Positions 8,689 to 17,266 of a stretch of DNA of 64,000 nucleotides are shown piece by piece. Every line of letters starts with the position of its first letter. Position 1 is the stretch's first letter. The DNA is from Hymenobacter setariae (lineage in GTDB: Bacteria > Bacteroidota > Bacteroidia > Cytophagales > Hymenobacteraceae). Below the pieces are notes generated by a model that did no database searches, was not told the origin of the DNA, and saw only the letters and a program-made list of their open reading frames with translations. The stretch lies in NCBI RefSeq assembly GCF_007713685.1, contig NZ_VMRJ01000001.1, positions 664,129 to 728,128 on the forward strand. Reading direction: 5' to 3'. The translations under genes were made by a program, and so were the position numbers.

Positions 8689-9204
8689 ATGAAAATCACG
8701 CAACGCCGCCGCGTATTCGACGGGCATTTCAAAATCACCGAACTCACCGCCACCACTCCGCAAGGAGAAGAAATAACGCGCGAGCGTTTTGAGCCAGGCC
8801 ATGCTGTGGCCGCGCTGGTGTTCGATACGAGTAAGCAACAGTATCTATTCACGAAGCAGTTCCGCGTCGGCCCCGAAGCCGACCTACTGGAAATCGCCGC
8901 TGGCATGGTAGATAAAGACGAAAGCCCCGAAACTGCCGTGCGCCGCGAGCTGCACGAAGAGCTAGGCTACGAGGTCGATGAGCTTACCCAAATAGTAAAA
9001 ATGTGGCCCTCGCCCGGCACTAGCGGCGAAACCATTACGGTGTATTACGCCGAGGTGAGCCGCCAAACCGGCGCCGGGGGCGGCCTAGCCGACGAGCACG
9101 AGCACCTAGAAATGGTAGCCTTCACCCGCGAGCAGCTAGTTGCCGAGCCTTGGCAAGATGCTAAAACCCTACTGGCCGTGCAGTGGGTACAGCTGCATAA
9201 GTAA
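8689..9204 (+). CDS. NUDIX hydrolase, ADP-ribose pyrophosphatase type
   Basis: Hydrolyses nucleoside diphosphates linked to another moiety, probably ADP-ribose or a sugar nucleotide. The complete Nudix box is present at about residues 79-101: G, five residues, E, seven residues, then RELHEELGY. Its length of 171 residues and the preceding beta strands (FEPGHAVAALVFD; FTKQFRVGPEADLLEI) fit the NudF-like group. Divergent from the helicase gene. Its transcript converges on the 9282-9878 gene across a 17-bp-arm hairpin. Confidence 0.92.
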   Translation: MKITQRRRVFDGHFKITELTATTPQGEEITRERFEPGHAVAALVFDTSKQQYLFTKQFRVGPEADLLEIAAGMVDKDESPETAVRRELHEELGYEVDELTQIVKMWPSPGTSGETITVYYAEVSRQTGAGGGLADEHEHLEMVAFTREQLVAEPWQDAKTLLAVQWVQLHK

Positions 9205-9213
9205 GTTCCGCGC

Positions 9214-9276
9214 CCTAGGTGGCAGTTGGGATAGCGTTGCTTATGAAGTCCTCGCCTGCCCCAACTACCACCTAGG
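9214..9276. terminator. Hairpin between convergent NUDIX and secreted-protein genes
   Basis: The 17-bp arms at 9214-9230 and 9260-9276 have one mismatch, with CCTAGG at both ends. The loop is 29 nt. T tracts are weak, so its role as a terminator is inferred from position. Confidence 0.55.
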
Positions 9277-9281
9277 TCGTT

Positions 9282-9878
9282 TTACGGAATAGACAACTGG
9301 TATTCAAATACCTGCCGCAGCTTGCTATCTGTAATTGATAATAGATAAGGCCCTGGCACAGTGGGCTTCACAAAGGGTACGGCCTGCTGTGCCTGGTACA
9401 GGTCGCGGCCGAAGAAACGGCCGGAGCCGGGCTTGGGCGTGGCCGTGTACACCTCGGCGCCGTCTTTGGTGCGGGCCGTGAGGGTGAGGGCAGAAGGGTC
9501 GGCGTTCTTAGCGCCTTGGCGATGAATAGTGAGCAGCAGCGCGCCGCCAGGCGGCAATGCGGCCAGCCGGCGCTGATAGGTGCTGTCGGCCCAGGTATGG
9601 ATGCGGCGCAGCTCGTCGATTTCGGCCAGCATCTCGACTGGCGAGCGGTAGCACACCCGCGTGTAAGAGCCTGTGATGTCAGCGTCCTCGTCAGTGTTTT
9701 TAGTAATGTTAGCTACCACCGGGCACTCGGGGTCCTTTTGCGCAAACATGTACTTTTTGCGGGGTGGGCCAGCGGGCGTAGGGTACTTATTGGCACTCTG
9801 AGCCGAAGCAACGGGAGCCGACATGGCAAGTAAGCTGATGCTCAAAAGAGAAGCCTGCAGCAACTTTTCAAATTGCAT
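9282..9878 (-). CDS. Secreted protein of unknown function, 198 aa
   Basis: A Sec signal peptide is clear (KLLQASLLSISLLAMSAP, cleavage after ASAQS or nearby). The mature part has two cysteines (ECPVV and RVCYR) that could form a disulfide. I do not recognise a family. It is probably periplasmic, with predicted beta structure in the second half (GGALLLTIHRQG; GPYLLSITDS). The upstream region is AT-rich and probably holds its own promoter. Confidence 0.75.
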   Translation of the reverse strand: MQFEKLLQASLLSISLLAMSAPVASAQSANKYPTPAGPPRKKYMFAQKDPECPVVANITKNTDEDADITGSYTRVCYRSPVEMLAEIDELRRIHTWADSTYQRRLAALPPGGALLLTIHRQGAKNADPSALTLTARTKDGAEVYTATPKPGSGRFFGRDLYQAQQAVPFVKPTVPGPYLLSITDSKLRQVFEYQLSIP

Positions 9879-9987
9879 TTTATTTATAAATAATGTGTAA
9901 TAAGTTCATTATAATAGAACACTGCAAAGAACGGCATTAATTATCAATCTATAGCTCGCTGTAGCTTTGGGTTTACTCTTTATTTGT

Positions 9988-11631
9988 TCAGGGTGCCTTC
10001 GCTTCAACGCTATTCTGAAGAGGAAGCATTATACCAACTTCCCATATTTCGTCGCTGAACAATACCTTCCTACGAGTCTGGTCGGCCGCCTGTAGTTCAT
10101 CCTTATAGAGTAGGTAGCCATACGCCGCTTCTTGTGCTAAATACTGACTATTAAAAACATACCGCCCAAACCGATTGACCTGGTAAGCACCTTCTAGCGA
10201 GTCTATTCCTACTTGCGCTTCTCGCTGAAACTGGGCGGGCGGGTAGCGCTGGTAAAAGAGAGTGTACACATACCCTAGGGGCAGGTGCGGCGTAACATAT
10301 ACCTGCCCCACCCCTTGCAAGCGGTTTACAGCTGCAAAAGCCGCTGGCAACCCACTGTTAAACTGCTCCTTGATAGGGCCGTGCGGATAGTGACGCAAGT
10401 AATAACTCGCCGCCAGCCCCCCCTCCAGTACAAACCAGGCGAGCACTGCCCCCCGAATAAACTGCTTAGGTGTGCTCGGCCGCAAGTGCCGAATGAGCAT
10501 GTTCACAAACCAGGCAGCCAGCCCCAGGCAAGGCAAGAAAAAATGATTCACCCGGTTCGTATTCAGCCCAAATAAAAAAATGAGCGGAATACAGGCCACG
10601 GCCCAAGCTAGCAGTAGCAACCCCATTGCTTCGTGCCGGCGCTTGCTCAGTTGGGTACGCCACTTTGCCAGTCGGTAGAGCAGCGTGCAGCTTCCAAGCG
10701 CCGCTAATGCCCATGTAAACCGTAGTAGCAACGGGTAGCCAGGCAATTGATTATAAACTGTACTATCAGTGAAGCCCCGCGCAACGAACATGCTGTTCAC
10801 CTCATATATATCTCGCAAGGTGTTATGGCTTTCTTGGCTGAGGCGCGTAGCTGGCAGCACAGGAGTCGAGAAAAACAGCTTGTCGGTCCACGGTAGGTTG
10901 TGTTCCAGGACATAGTTTTCAATAATGAATAGTCCAAATGGCGCCGCCACTACTACGAACAGGCAAGCTGCTAGTAACCAAGGCCCTGGTCGCTGACTAA
11001 TAAGCTGAAAAAAAGCAATTAGCACTAGTGCAAACAGCGTCGGCAGTATAATAAGCGTAATGCCGTAGGCGTACAGCGCAATGGCGAAAGGCAAAAGAGA
11101 AGGGATAATCCAGCGTCGCTGCTGCGTACTAACTGCCCGCGCTACCATTACACAGCCCAGCAGCATCCAAAAGGGAGCGAGGTTACTTTCCAAACCCCAG
11201 CGCGAAAGCATAAAGTGCCAAGGCGCTAGCGCCAGCAGTAGCAACCCCAGCAAGGCCGGGTAGCGCCCCATCGGCCGCAGGCCATAGTAAAACAGCGGCA
11301 GTGTAAGCAGGCCCACCAGCAACGACACGAGGCGGGCCGAGAAGATACTCAGGCCAAACGCTTTAACCACCGGCACTGTGAGATAGGCCAGTAGCACATT
11401 TTGCCCGCTGCCCCACGCCGGGAAATAAGCCGGCCAGGGGTTACCCCATTTATCGCAGCCAGTTTCGGCTAGGGAGTAGGCTTCGTAAGCGCTGGCGGCC
11501 TCATCCTGGTTGAGGCCAGGCGGCACACTTGGAAAATGCCATACGCGCACAAAAAATCCTAGCCCAAGCACAGCAAGCACCAGCAGCCGGTATGCTCGTT
11601 GCCGACCTAGGTATTGCTCCAGACTCCTCAT
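9988..11631 (-). CDS. Polytopic membrane glycosyltransferase, PMT/ArnT (GT39)-like
   Basis: 547 residues with about ten or more hydrophobic segments. The N-terminal periplasmic loop has the acidic motif typical of GT-C enzymes (PGLNQDEAASAYEAYS), whose aspartate and glutamate bind metal and the lipid-phosphate sugar donor. It probably transfers a sugar from a polyprenyl-phosphate carrier to an envelope glycan or protein. The acceptor cannot be inferred. It starts 9 bp downstream of the isoaspartyl peptidase stop on the same strand, so the two are probably cotranscribed. Confidence 0.8.
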   Translation of the reverse strand: MRSLEQYLGRQRAYRLLVLAVLGLGFFVRVWHFPSVPPGLNQDEAASAYEAYSLAETGCDKWGNPWPAYFPAWGSGQNVLLAYLTVPVVKAFGLSIFSARLVSLLVGLLTLPLFYYGLRPMGRYPALLGLLLLALAPWHFMLSRWGLESNLAPFWMLLGCVMVARAVSTQQRRWIIPSLLPFAIALYAYGITLIILPTLFALVLIAFFQLISQRPGPWLLAACLFVVVAAPFGLFIIENYVLEHNLPWTDKLFFSTPVLPATRLSQESHNTLRDIYEVNSMFVARGFTDSTVYNQLPGYPLLLRFTWALAALGSCTLLYRLAKWRTQLSKRRHEAMGLLLLAWAVACIPLIFLFGLNTNRVNHFFLPCLGLAAWFVNMLIRHLRPSTPKQFIRGAVLAWFVLEGGLAASYYLRHYPHGPIKEQFNSGLPAAFAAVNRLQGVGQVYVTPHLPLGYVYTLFYQRYPPAQFQREAQVGIDSLEGAYQVNRFGRYVFNSQYLAQEAAYGYLLYKDELQAADQTRRKVLFSDEIWEVGIMLPLQNSVEAKAP

Positions 11632-11640
11632 TAACCTAGC

Positions 11641-12576
11641 TTAATAGATAGCAATGTGCACCTCGCCGGCCATGTTGCGGCTGGCCCGGTACATGCCCTC
11701 CGAGTTAAAAGGCAACGCCAGGTTGCCAGCGGCATCCACGGCAATGAGGCCGCCCTCGCCACCCACCGGGGCCAGTTTGTCGTGCACCACCACGCGGCAG
11801 GCCTCGGCCAGCGATAAGCCCCGATACTCCATCAGGCACGCCACGTCGTAGCTGGCCACGGCCCGGATAAAGTACTCGCCGTGCCCGGTGCAGCTGATGG
11901 CACAATGCGCATCGGCCCAGGTGCCTGCCCCAATGAGGGGCGTGTCGCCGATGCGGGCGTAGCGCTTGTTGGTCATGCCGCCGGTGCTGGTGGCGGCGGC
12001 CAGGTGGCCGCGCTGGTCGCGGGCCACGGCCCCCACGGTGCCTTTTTTCCAGTTGGGGTCTAGCTTCGGCGGGTCGCTGGGGGTATGGTCGAGTTGCACC
12101 CGGCCGGCCGCGATGGCCTCTTGCAACTGGTCGTAGCGTTGCTGGGTAAAGAAATAAGCGGGCGGCTGCAGCGGCAGGCCGTGCTCGCGGGCTAGCTGGT
12201 CAGCGCCGGGGTAGGCCAGCAGCACGTGCTCGGTTTGCTCCATCACTAGGCGCGCCGCCCGAATGGGATTTTGTACCTCGCGCACCCCAGCCACGGCGCC
12301 CGCGCGCCGGGTGGCCCCGTCCATGAGGGCGGCGTCCATCTCGTGGTGGCCTTCGTGGGTGAATACTGCCCCCCGCCCGGCGTTGAAAAGCGGGCAGTCT
12401 TCGAGCGAGCGCACCGTGGCTTCTACCGCGTCGAGCGCCGGGGCGCCCTGGGCTAGCAAGTCGGTACCTAAGTCTAGTGCTGCGCGCAGCGCGGCGCGGT
12501 AATCGGCTTCTAAGGCGGGCGTCAGCGCGGCGCGGGCGATGGTGCCAGCCCCCCCGTGCAAGGCAAGTGCGAACAT
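11641..12576 (-). CDS. iaaA: Isoaspartyl peptidase / L-asparaginase (Ntn hydrolase)
   Basis: Cleaves beta-aspartyl dipeptides and asparagine; the precursor matures by self-cleavage. The N-terminal start LALHGGAGTI is typical. The nucleophile Thr180 lies in KGTVGAVARD, almost the same position as in the E. coli enzyme (Thr179). The substrate-binding stretches STGGMTNK and GTWAD and the C-terminal GHGEYFIR match the family. I place the start at 12576, since homologues begin just before HGGAG and the longer form only adds seven residues. No signal peptide, so cytoplasmic. Overlap with older annotations as asparaginase type 2 is likely. Confidence 0.93.
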   Translation of the reverse strand: MFALALHGGAGTIARAALTPALEADYRAALRAALDLGTDLLAQGAPALDAVEATVRSLEDCPLFNAGRGAVFTHEGHHEMDAALMDGATRRAGAVAGVREVQNPIRAARLVMEQTEHVLLAYPGADQLAREHGLPLQPPAYFFTQQRYDQLQEAIAAGRVQLDHTPSDPPKLDPNWKKGTVGAVARDQRGHLAAATSTGGMTNKRYARIGDTPLIGAGTWADAHCAISCTGHGEYFIRAVASYDVACLMEYRGLSLAEACRVVVHDKLAPVGGEGGLIAVDAAGNLALPFNSEGMYRASRNMAGEVHIAIY

Positions 12577-12833
12577 ATTTTTAGCTTTTGGCCGCAAGAA
12601 CGGGATTCGTGCTCATAAGCTTAGTGCGCGCCAACTACTTGGCTGCGAAACAGGCGCTGCCCTAGGTTATTATTTCAACTGTATTTATCAAATAATCAAG
12701 CAGATAATTAACGTTAAAAATTCAGGTTTTTTGCTACAAAACTGACTTTACCGAAACCAAAACCTAGCCGCCTTCGGTTTTTATTCGTAGGTTTGACCTC
12801 CCAATCCCAATTTTCTCTTAACCATACAATACG

Positions 12834-13262
12834 ATGGCATACGACGTAACCGGCCGCCTGCACGAAATCTTTGACGAACAGCAGGTTAGCGATAAATTTC
12901 GCAAGCGCGAGTTCGTCCTGGAAGTCCAAGACGGCCAGTATCCCCAGCAAATCAAGTTTCAGCTGACTCAGGACAAAACCAGCCTCATTGACCCCTACAA
13001 AATGGGCGACGAGGTGAAAGTTACTTTCGACCTGCGCGGCCGCGGCTTCAACAAAAACGGCCAGATGCTGTACTTCACCAACCTCGAAGCATGGCGCGTT
13101 GAGCCGGCTGCGGCGGGTGGTGCCCCGGCCGGTGGCGGTGGTGGCTATGCCCAGCCTCAAGCCGCTGCTCGCCCTGCTGCTCAAAACCAGAATCCCAACC
13201 TGCGGGCTCAGCCTTCGGCTGCCCCCATCGCCAGTGACGACGACAACGACCTGCCCTTCTAA
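12834..13262 (+). CDS. DUF3127 SSB-like protein with acidic C-terminal tip
   Basis: 142 residues. The N-terminal ~90 residues form an OB-fold-like domain of the Bacteroidota DUF3127 type (DVTGRLHEIFDEQQVS; REFVLEV; VTFDLRGR). A Gly/Ala/Gln/Pro linker follows, and then the terminal residues DDDNDLPF. This acidic hydrophobic tip closely resembles the partner-docking tip of bacterial SSB. The architecture suggests a nucleic-acid-associated protein that recruits replication or repair partners, but that function is inferred. Monocistronic, with a terminator at 13343-13374. Confidence 0.85.
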   Translation: MAYDVTGRLHEIFDEQQVSDKFRKREFVLEVQDGQYPQQIKFQLTQDKTSLIDPYKMGDEVKVTFDLRGRGFNKNGQMLYFTNLEAWRVEPAAAGGAPAGGGGGYAQPQAAARPAAQNQNPNLRAQPSAAPIASDDDNDLPF

Positions 13263-13342
13263 ATCGCAGACTGTGTTAGGTTAAACGGACTTCACAGATA
13301 CGCCCGCCTTAGGCGAGCTGATTGACAGCCGTTAGCTATTTG

Positions 13343-13374
13343 ATGTGCCGCTTCCTACTTAGGGGGCGGCACAT
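13343..13374 (+). terminator. Hairpin terminator after the DUF3127 gene
   Basis: Arms ATGTGCCGC and GCGGCACAT are perfect, with a 14-nt loop, followed by TTTGTGTTT. Confidence 0.6.
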
Positions 13375-13449
13375 TTGTGTTTCGGCTTACGTTAGGATAA
13401 GCTACTAGAAAGCTCACAGCCAATAGCTGCTAGCTAACAGCTTATACAT

Positions 13450-14076
13450 ATGAACTTACGCGCACTTATCAGCCGGGGCGAGGGCGAGGAACTGGAATTT
13501 AAAAAGAAAACCACCCACCCTACCCGTATTTCGCGCACGCTGGCCTCGCTGGCCAATACCCGGGGCGGCAAGGTGCTAGTGGGCGTCGACGATGACGGCC
13601 GTGTGGTGGGCGTGCGCGACGCCGAGGAAGAAATGTTTGTGCTGCGCGAGGCGGCGGCGCACTACATCGAGCCGCCGCTTACTCTGCATTTTCGCGAGAT
13701 AGAAACGGAGGACGACCGCATTGTGCTCATTGTGGAGGTGCCCGAAAGCCAGAACAAGCCGCACCGCGCTCAAATAGCGCCCGGCGAATGGCGCGGCTAC
13801 ATCCGGGTGCGCGATGAAAGCGTGCAAACCAGCTCGCTCACCGAAAAGCTACTGGAGCGCCAGCAGCCTGAGGCCCGCTTCGAAAAGCTGCCGCTTACGA
13901 AAGACGAGCTGCGCGTGCTGGAATACCTGCGCACCACCCCGCGCATCACGGTGGCCCAGTATACCAAGCTTATTAATGTGAGCCGCCGCCGCGCCTACCG
14001 TACCCTCATCAAGCTGACGCTGCACGGCTACCTGCGCTACCACGACAAAGAGAAAGAACCTTATTACACCCTCTAA
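13450..14076 (+). CDS. AlbA_2 (Schlafen-type) domain protein with winged-helix tail
   Basis: The N-terminal ~130 residues match the AlbA_2 domain (EELEFKKK at the start, then SLANTRGGKVLVGVDDDG and IRVRDESVQ), a fold found in putative DNA-binding regulators and Schlafen proteins. Residues ~145-208 look like a winged helix (ELRVLEYLRTTPRITVAQYT; RRRAYRTLIKL). It is probably a transcriptional regulator, but its target is unknown. It stands alone and converges on the acyltransferase gene 30 bp away. Confidence 0.82.
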   Translation: MNLRALISRGEGEELEFKKKTTHPTRISRTLASLANTRGGKVLVGVDDDGRVVGVRDAEEEMFVLREAAAHYIEPPLTLHFREIETEDDRIVLIVEVPESQNKPHRAQIAPGEWRGYIRVRDESVQTSSLTEKLLERQQPEARFEKLPLTKDELRVLEYLRTTPRITVAQYTKLINVSRRRAYRTLIKLTLHGYLRYHDKEKEPYYTL

Positions 14077-14105
14077 CCCATCTACAGTACCCTTACATTA
14101 CTTAC

Positions 14106-15281
14106 TCATACGCTCACTACTAAAGGCCTTTTTTCGCTAGGCGCGCGCAACAGCTTATGCAAGGGGTGCTCTACCCACTTGTAGAGCAGAATAGCTAGCA
14201 ATGTATAAGCGCATAGCCTCGCTACCACATTGCCTGTCACGTAGACGCTGAAAATAGTATCCAGCGTACCTAGGTGAATTAAGTAGAACGCGTAAGAGCT
14301 CTTACCCAATAATTGCGCCGTTTTCGATTCGAGTATTCGCCGCAGCCAAGTTCGCTCGTAGAGCAGGCCCCATAGCATAATTGCAATTGGCAAAGGCAAC
14401 ATAATGTTGGTCAAGAGTCGATTTATGCTAAAGGCCACCCATGAGTTGATTGGCAGGCTACGCTCCAGCCACAGCAATAGCAGCAAACAGCTTACTATCC
14501 CCGCACAGCCCAGCAACGTGGTCGACCCGCCTCTGCTTACTCCTTGCGCCATCGGGCGCCGGTGCACCCACCACGCCAGCCCTATCCCGATTAAGAATTC
14601 CACGCAACGACCAAAAAATGTTTCGCTGAGCATAAAGCGTAGGTTAGCCATTAAGCCGTAGTGAGGCAGCCAGCGTTCACAAACGAGTACCAATAGCAAG
14701 CCGCTTAAAATGAATAATACGGGATAAGTATAGAACCATCGGATGCTATGCTTTAAGCCAAGCAGTAAGAACGGAGCGCTTAGGTAGAATGTCTCCTCGA
14801 TGGTCAGAGTCCAGGCTGTGGGTACGCCCACAAAAACAAATTCGTTAAAAAAGGCTCGAACTAAGGTTAAGTTGGCCAAAATAATAACCGCTTTATCACC
14901 ACTGCTAGAGGTGCTAGACCACTCATACCAAGTATGAAAAGGGTGCACCAGCATCACTGCGAATGTAAAAGCTGTCAGCAGAAAGTAGAGCGGGTAGATA
15001 CGGGCAAAGCGATTCTGCACATAGTGTTTGAACCAGATACCAGTTAGCTGAACGCGGTCAAAGTTGCGGATGGCAATTAGAAAGCCGCTCAGCACAAAAA
15101 AGATACTTACCCCGATGTAGCCCTGCTGGGCGAGCCGTCCTGGCCACTTCAACCAAATAATTTGGACATCAGCAGGAGCTTCGGGCACGGCGTGAAAGAA
15201 GAAAACCAGGAGAGCCGCCACGGCCCGAATACCCGTCAACGCCGGAAAATAGCTTGCAGACTTGGAAGAAGTAGTTACCAA
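14106..15281 (-). CDS. Membrane acyltransferase, acyltransferase-3 family (OafA/YrhL-like)
   Basis: 391 residues with about ten membrane segments. The N-terminus has the family pattern (YFPALTGIRAVAALLVFFFH) with the catalytic-site histidine in the first helix, followed by GYIGVSIFFVLSGFLIA. Such enzymes O-acetylate lipopolysaccharide, exopolysaccharide or peptidoglycan at the inner membrane. The acceptor cannot be read from the context. A PVLFILSGLLL segment and the C-terminal YKWVEHPL motif also fit. Confidence 0.92.
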   Translation of the reverse strand: MVTTSSKSASYFPALTGIRAVAALLVFFFHAVPEAPADVQIIWLKWPGRLAQQGYIGVSIFFVLSGFLIAIRNFDRVQLTGIWFKHYVQNRFARIYPLYFLLTAFTFAVMLVHPFHTWYEWSSTSSSGDKAVIILANLTLVRAFFNEFVFVGVPTAWTLTIEETFYLSAPFLLLGLKHSIRWFYTYPVLFILSGLLLVLVCERWLPHYGLMANLRFMLSETFFGRCVEFLIGIGLAWWVHRRPMAQGVSRGGSTTLLGCAGIVSCLLLLLWLERSLPINSWVAFSINRLLTNIMLPLPIAIMLWGLLYERTWLRRILESKTAQLLGKSSYAFYLIHLGTLDTIFSVYVTGNVVARLCAYTLLAILLYKWVEHPLHKLLRAPSEKRPLVVSV

Positions 15282-15353
15282 TTGTTAAGCCGGTAGCTGT
15301 GTAAAATACTGCATATATACCTATTATACTTCATTACTCCTTTTAAACCCAAT

Positions 15354-15409
15354 AAAAAAACCAGCTGGCTGCAACAGAATGGTTCCTGTTAGCAGCCAGT
15401 TGGCTTTTT
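15354..15409 (-). terminator. Terminator with A and T runs at both ends
   Basis: Stem CCAGCTGGCTGC pairs with GCAGCCAGTTGG (one wobble), with an A run on the left and a T run on the right. It lies directly downstream of the small Lys-rich gene on the minus strand, and the A run supplies the U tract there. Confidence 0.75.
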
Positions 15410-15440
15410 CCAGTAAGTTGTGCAAAGTCCTAGAAGCAGG

Positions 15441-15557
15441 CTACTCTTGCTTGCGGGCGCGAGCAGCTTTTTTCTCGTCTTTTTCAGCCTTCTTCTCCTT
15501 CATAGATTTGGTAGGCTCTTTCTTTTTTTCCTTACGGGCGTCTTGTGCTTTTGCCAT
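15441..15557 (-). CDS. Small lysine-rich basic protein, 38 aa
   Basis: Starts MAKAQDARKEKKKEPTKS and ends AARARKQE. Nearly half the residues are Lys or Arg, and there are no hydrophobic segments. I recall short proteins with the same opening (MAK..D..KE.KKEPTK) as common, unnamed genes in Bacteroidota. A terminator 32 bp downstream supports expression. Binding to RNA or ribosomes would fit the charge, but that is inference. Confidence 0.65.
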   Translation of the reverse strand: MAKAQDARKEKKKEPTKSMKEKKAEKDEKKAARARKQE

Positions 15558-15607
15558 GAGTGAAAAGGTGTGTGGGAGGGGTAAAAGGAATCAAAAAAAT
15601 CGGCATT

Positions 15608-17170
15608 CTAACGCAGTGGAGCAGCTAGTTGTTGTGCCGCGGTGTCGGCGGCAGGCAACACGGGCCAGTAGCGCTCACGCAGTATACCTAGGTGGTGCCG
15701 CTCGTGACCGGCCGTGATAAAGAGCAGGGCGCGCACGCTAGTAGCGCCTCCATTGGCGAGGCCCACGCGGTCGAGCTGCGCGGGTGTGAAACTGCTAAAA
15801 AGGGCCAGCGTAGCCGCCCGCACGGCATGATACTCCATTAGCAGGTCGCTCATCGGGCGGTCGTTGGCCTCGCTCGTAGCGGCATATTCGTTTTCATTGA
15901 AGCCAGGCAGCGACTGGGCATCGCCGCGGGCGAAACGCAGGGCCCGGTACGTAAAAATGCGCTCCGTATCAATGATATGTAGTAGCACCTCCTTAGGCGT
16001 CCACTTGCCGGGCGCGTAGCGCATAAATGCCTGCGCCTCGGTGAGGCGGGCCAGGTCGCGGTGCAGTTCGGCGGGCTGCTGGCGCAGCAGCGCGAGCGGG
16101 TCGGCGCCTTCCGGAATCAGGTCGAGGTAGCCTTGCGCGTAGGGCTGGTAGGTGCCGGGCGCGGGGCGGGCTGGGGTAGCAGTGGCAGGCATGGCGGCAA
16201 AGGTAGCCGCCCGCGCCCGGCCCTTGGCCAGATATCGAAACCCCAGGCGTGCGGCGCCAAGCGGCCGGCGGCGTAGATGGCGCTTGCCAGCCAACAGGTG
16301 CGCCCCTAGGTGGTGCTGTAAGTAATCACGGGTATCAACGCCCTCTACCCCAAAGGCCCAGCGCAAAAAATCGGGCATGATGGCGCCCCAGGTGTCTTGG
16401 TGGTGGTGGCCGCCGGGCACCTCTACGTAGCGCACAGCCTCGGTGGGCAGCCCCTGCTGGGCCAGCGTGGCCATCAGGTCGAGGGTATCATCTATCGAGT
16501 CGATGATACCGTTGTTGTTGCGGTCGCTGGTTTCATCGTCGGTGCCGGTTTGCAGCCAGTATTGCTGGCCGGGCCTAGGCGCCCGGGCACTTACCAAGCT
16601 GTGCATCAATCGGTCGGCATCGGTGTAGCCATCATTCAAGCCCCGGCTGCGCCACCAAAACGAGCCGCTGAACGAGCCCGCCCGCTGAAACGCTTCGGGG
16701 TGGTGCCAGGCTAGGTCGAAGGCCGTGAGGCCACCTAGGGACATCCCGGCCACTACCGCTTCGGCGGGGTTGGCGCTGGCGTGGTAGTGGGCCTGCACGT
16801 AGGGCAGCAACTCCTTGAGCACAAACTCGGTGTAGTGCCCGGCGCGGCTGCCGCGGCCTAGGTAGTCGGGCTGGGCAGCCACGCCGTACTCCTGCAGGCG
16901 GTCGGCGGCGTGCACTGCTACCAGCACAAAGGGATGCACGGCCCCGCGCTTATACAGGTAGTTGAGCGTGGCGGGCAGGCGTAGGCGCTGCAGGTCCTGG
17001 CCGTCGTTGAGGTACAGCACCGGGTAGGGCTGCGCGGCGGCCACGTCGAAGCCAGGCGGCAACACCACATCGAGGCGCACCACGCGGCCCAGCCGGATAG
17101 AGAATAAGGATTCGTCGCGCCGAACGGCCACGGTGGCCCCGCGCGGCGACTGAAAGCGGAATACTGCCAT
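15608..17170 (-). CDS. Esterase-DinB fusion protein, 520 aa
   Basis: The N-terminal ~290 residues are an alpha/beta hydrolase of the enterochelin-esterase type (PF00756-like): VLYLNDGQDLQ, nucleophile elbow GMSLGG and a GGHHH histidine near the end. After a basic linker, residues 327-520 form a DinB-like four-helix domain with the metal-binding histidine pattern (LLHIIDTERIF; GHERHHLGI). Such two-domain proteins are unusual. An internal ATG at 16192, preceded 5 bp upstream by TACCTTTG, could express the DinB part alone (194 aa). So this may be one fused gene, or two genes of which the first has lost its stop. Confidence 0.8.
   Translation of the reverse strand: MAVFRFQSPRGATVAVRRDESLFSIRLGRVVRLDVVLPPGFDVAAAQPYPVLYLNDGQDLQRLRLPATLNYLYKRGAVHPFVLVAVHAADRLQEYGVAAQPDYLGRGSRAGHYTEFVLKELLPYVQAHYHASANPAEAVVAGMSLGGLTAFDLAWHHPEAFQRAGSFSGSFWWRSRGLNDGYTDADRLMHSLVSARAPRPGQQYWLQTGTDDETSDRNNNGIIDSIDDTLDLMATLAQQGLPTEAVRYVEVPGGHHHQDTWGAIMPDFLRWAFGVEGVDTRDYLQHHLGAHLLAGKRHLRRRPLGAARLGFRYLAKGRARAATFAAMPATATPARPAPGTYQPYAQGYLDLIPEGADPLALLRQQPAELHRDLARLTEAQAFMRYAPGKWTPKEVLLHIIDTERIFTYRALRFARGDAQSLPGFNENEYAATSEANDRPMSDLLMEYHAVRAATLALFSSFTPAQLDRVGLANGGATSVRALLFITAGHERHHLGILRERYWPVLPAADTAAQQLAAPLR
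16198..16205 (-). promoter_or_regulatory. Internal TACCTTTG element before the DinB-like part
   Basis: A perfect TAnnTTTG match on the minus strand inside the esterase-DinB frame, five bases before an in-frame ATG at 16192. If active, it would give a leaderless DinB transcript. No clear -33 TTG is seen at the usual distance. Confidence 0.4.
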
Positions 17171-17266
17171 TATCTACGCAAAGAAACACGCCCCGCCCGC
17201 GTTTCCCAGAATTTTATCCAAAGTTGGCCGTTCAGATTTTCTGCTTAGTTTGCGGCCGGTTCCGGG

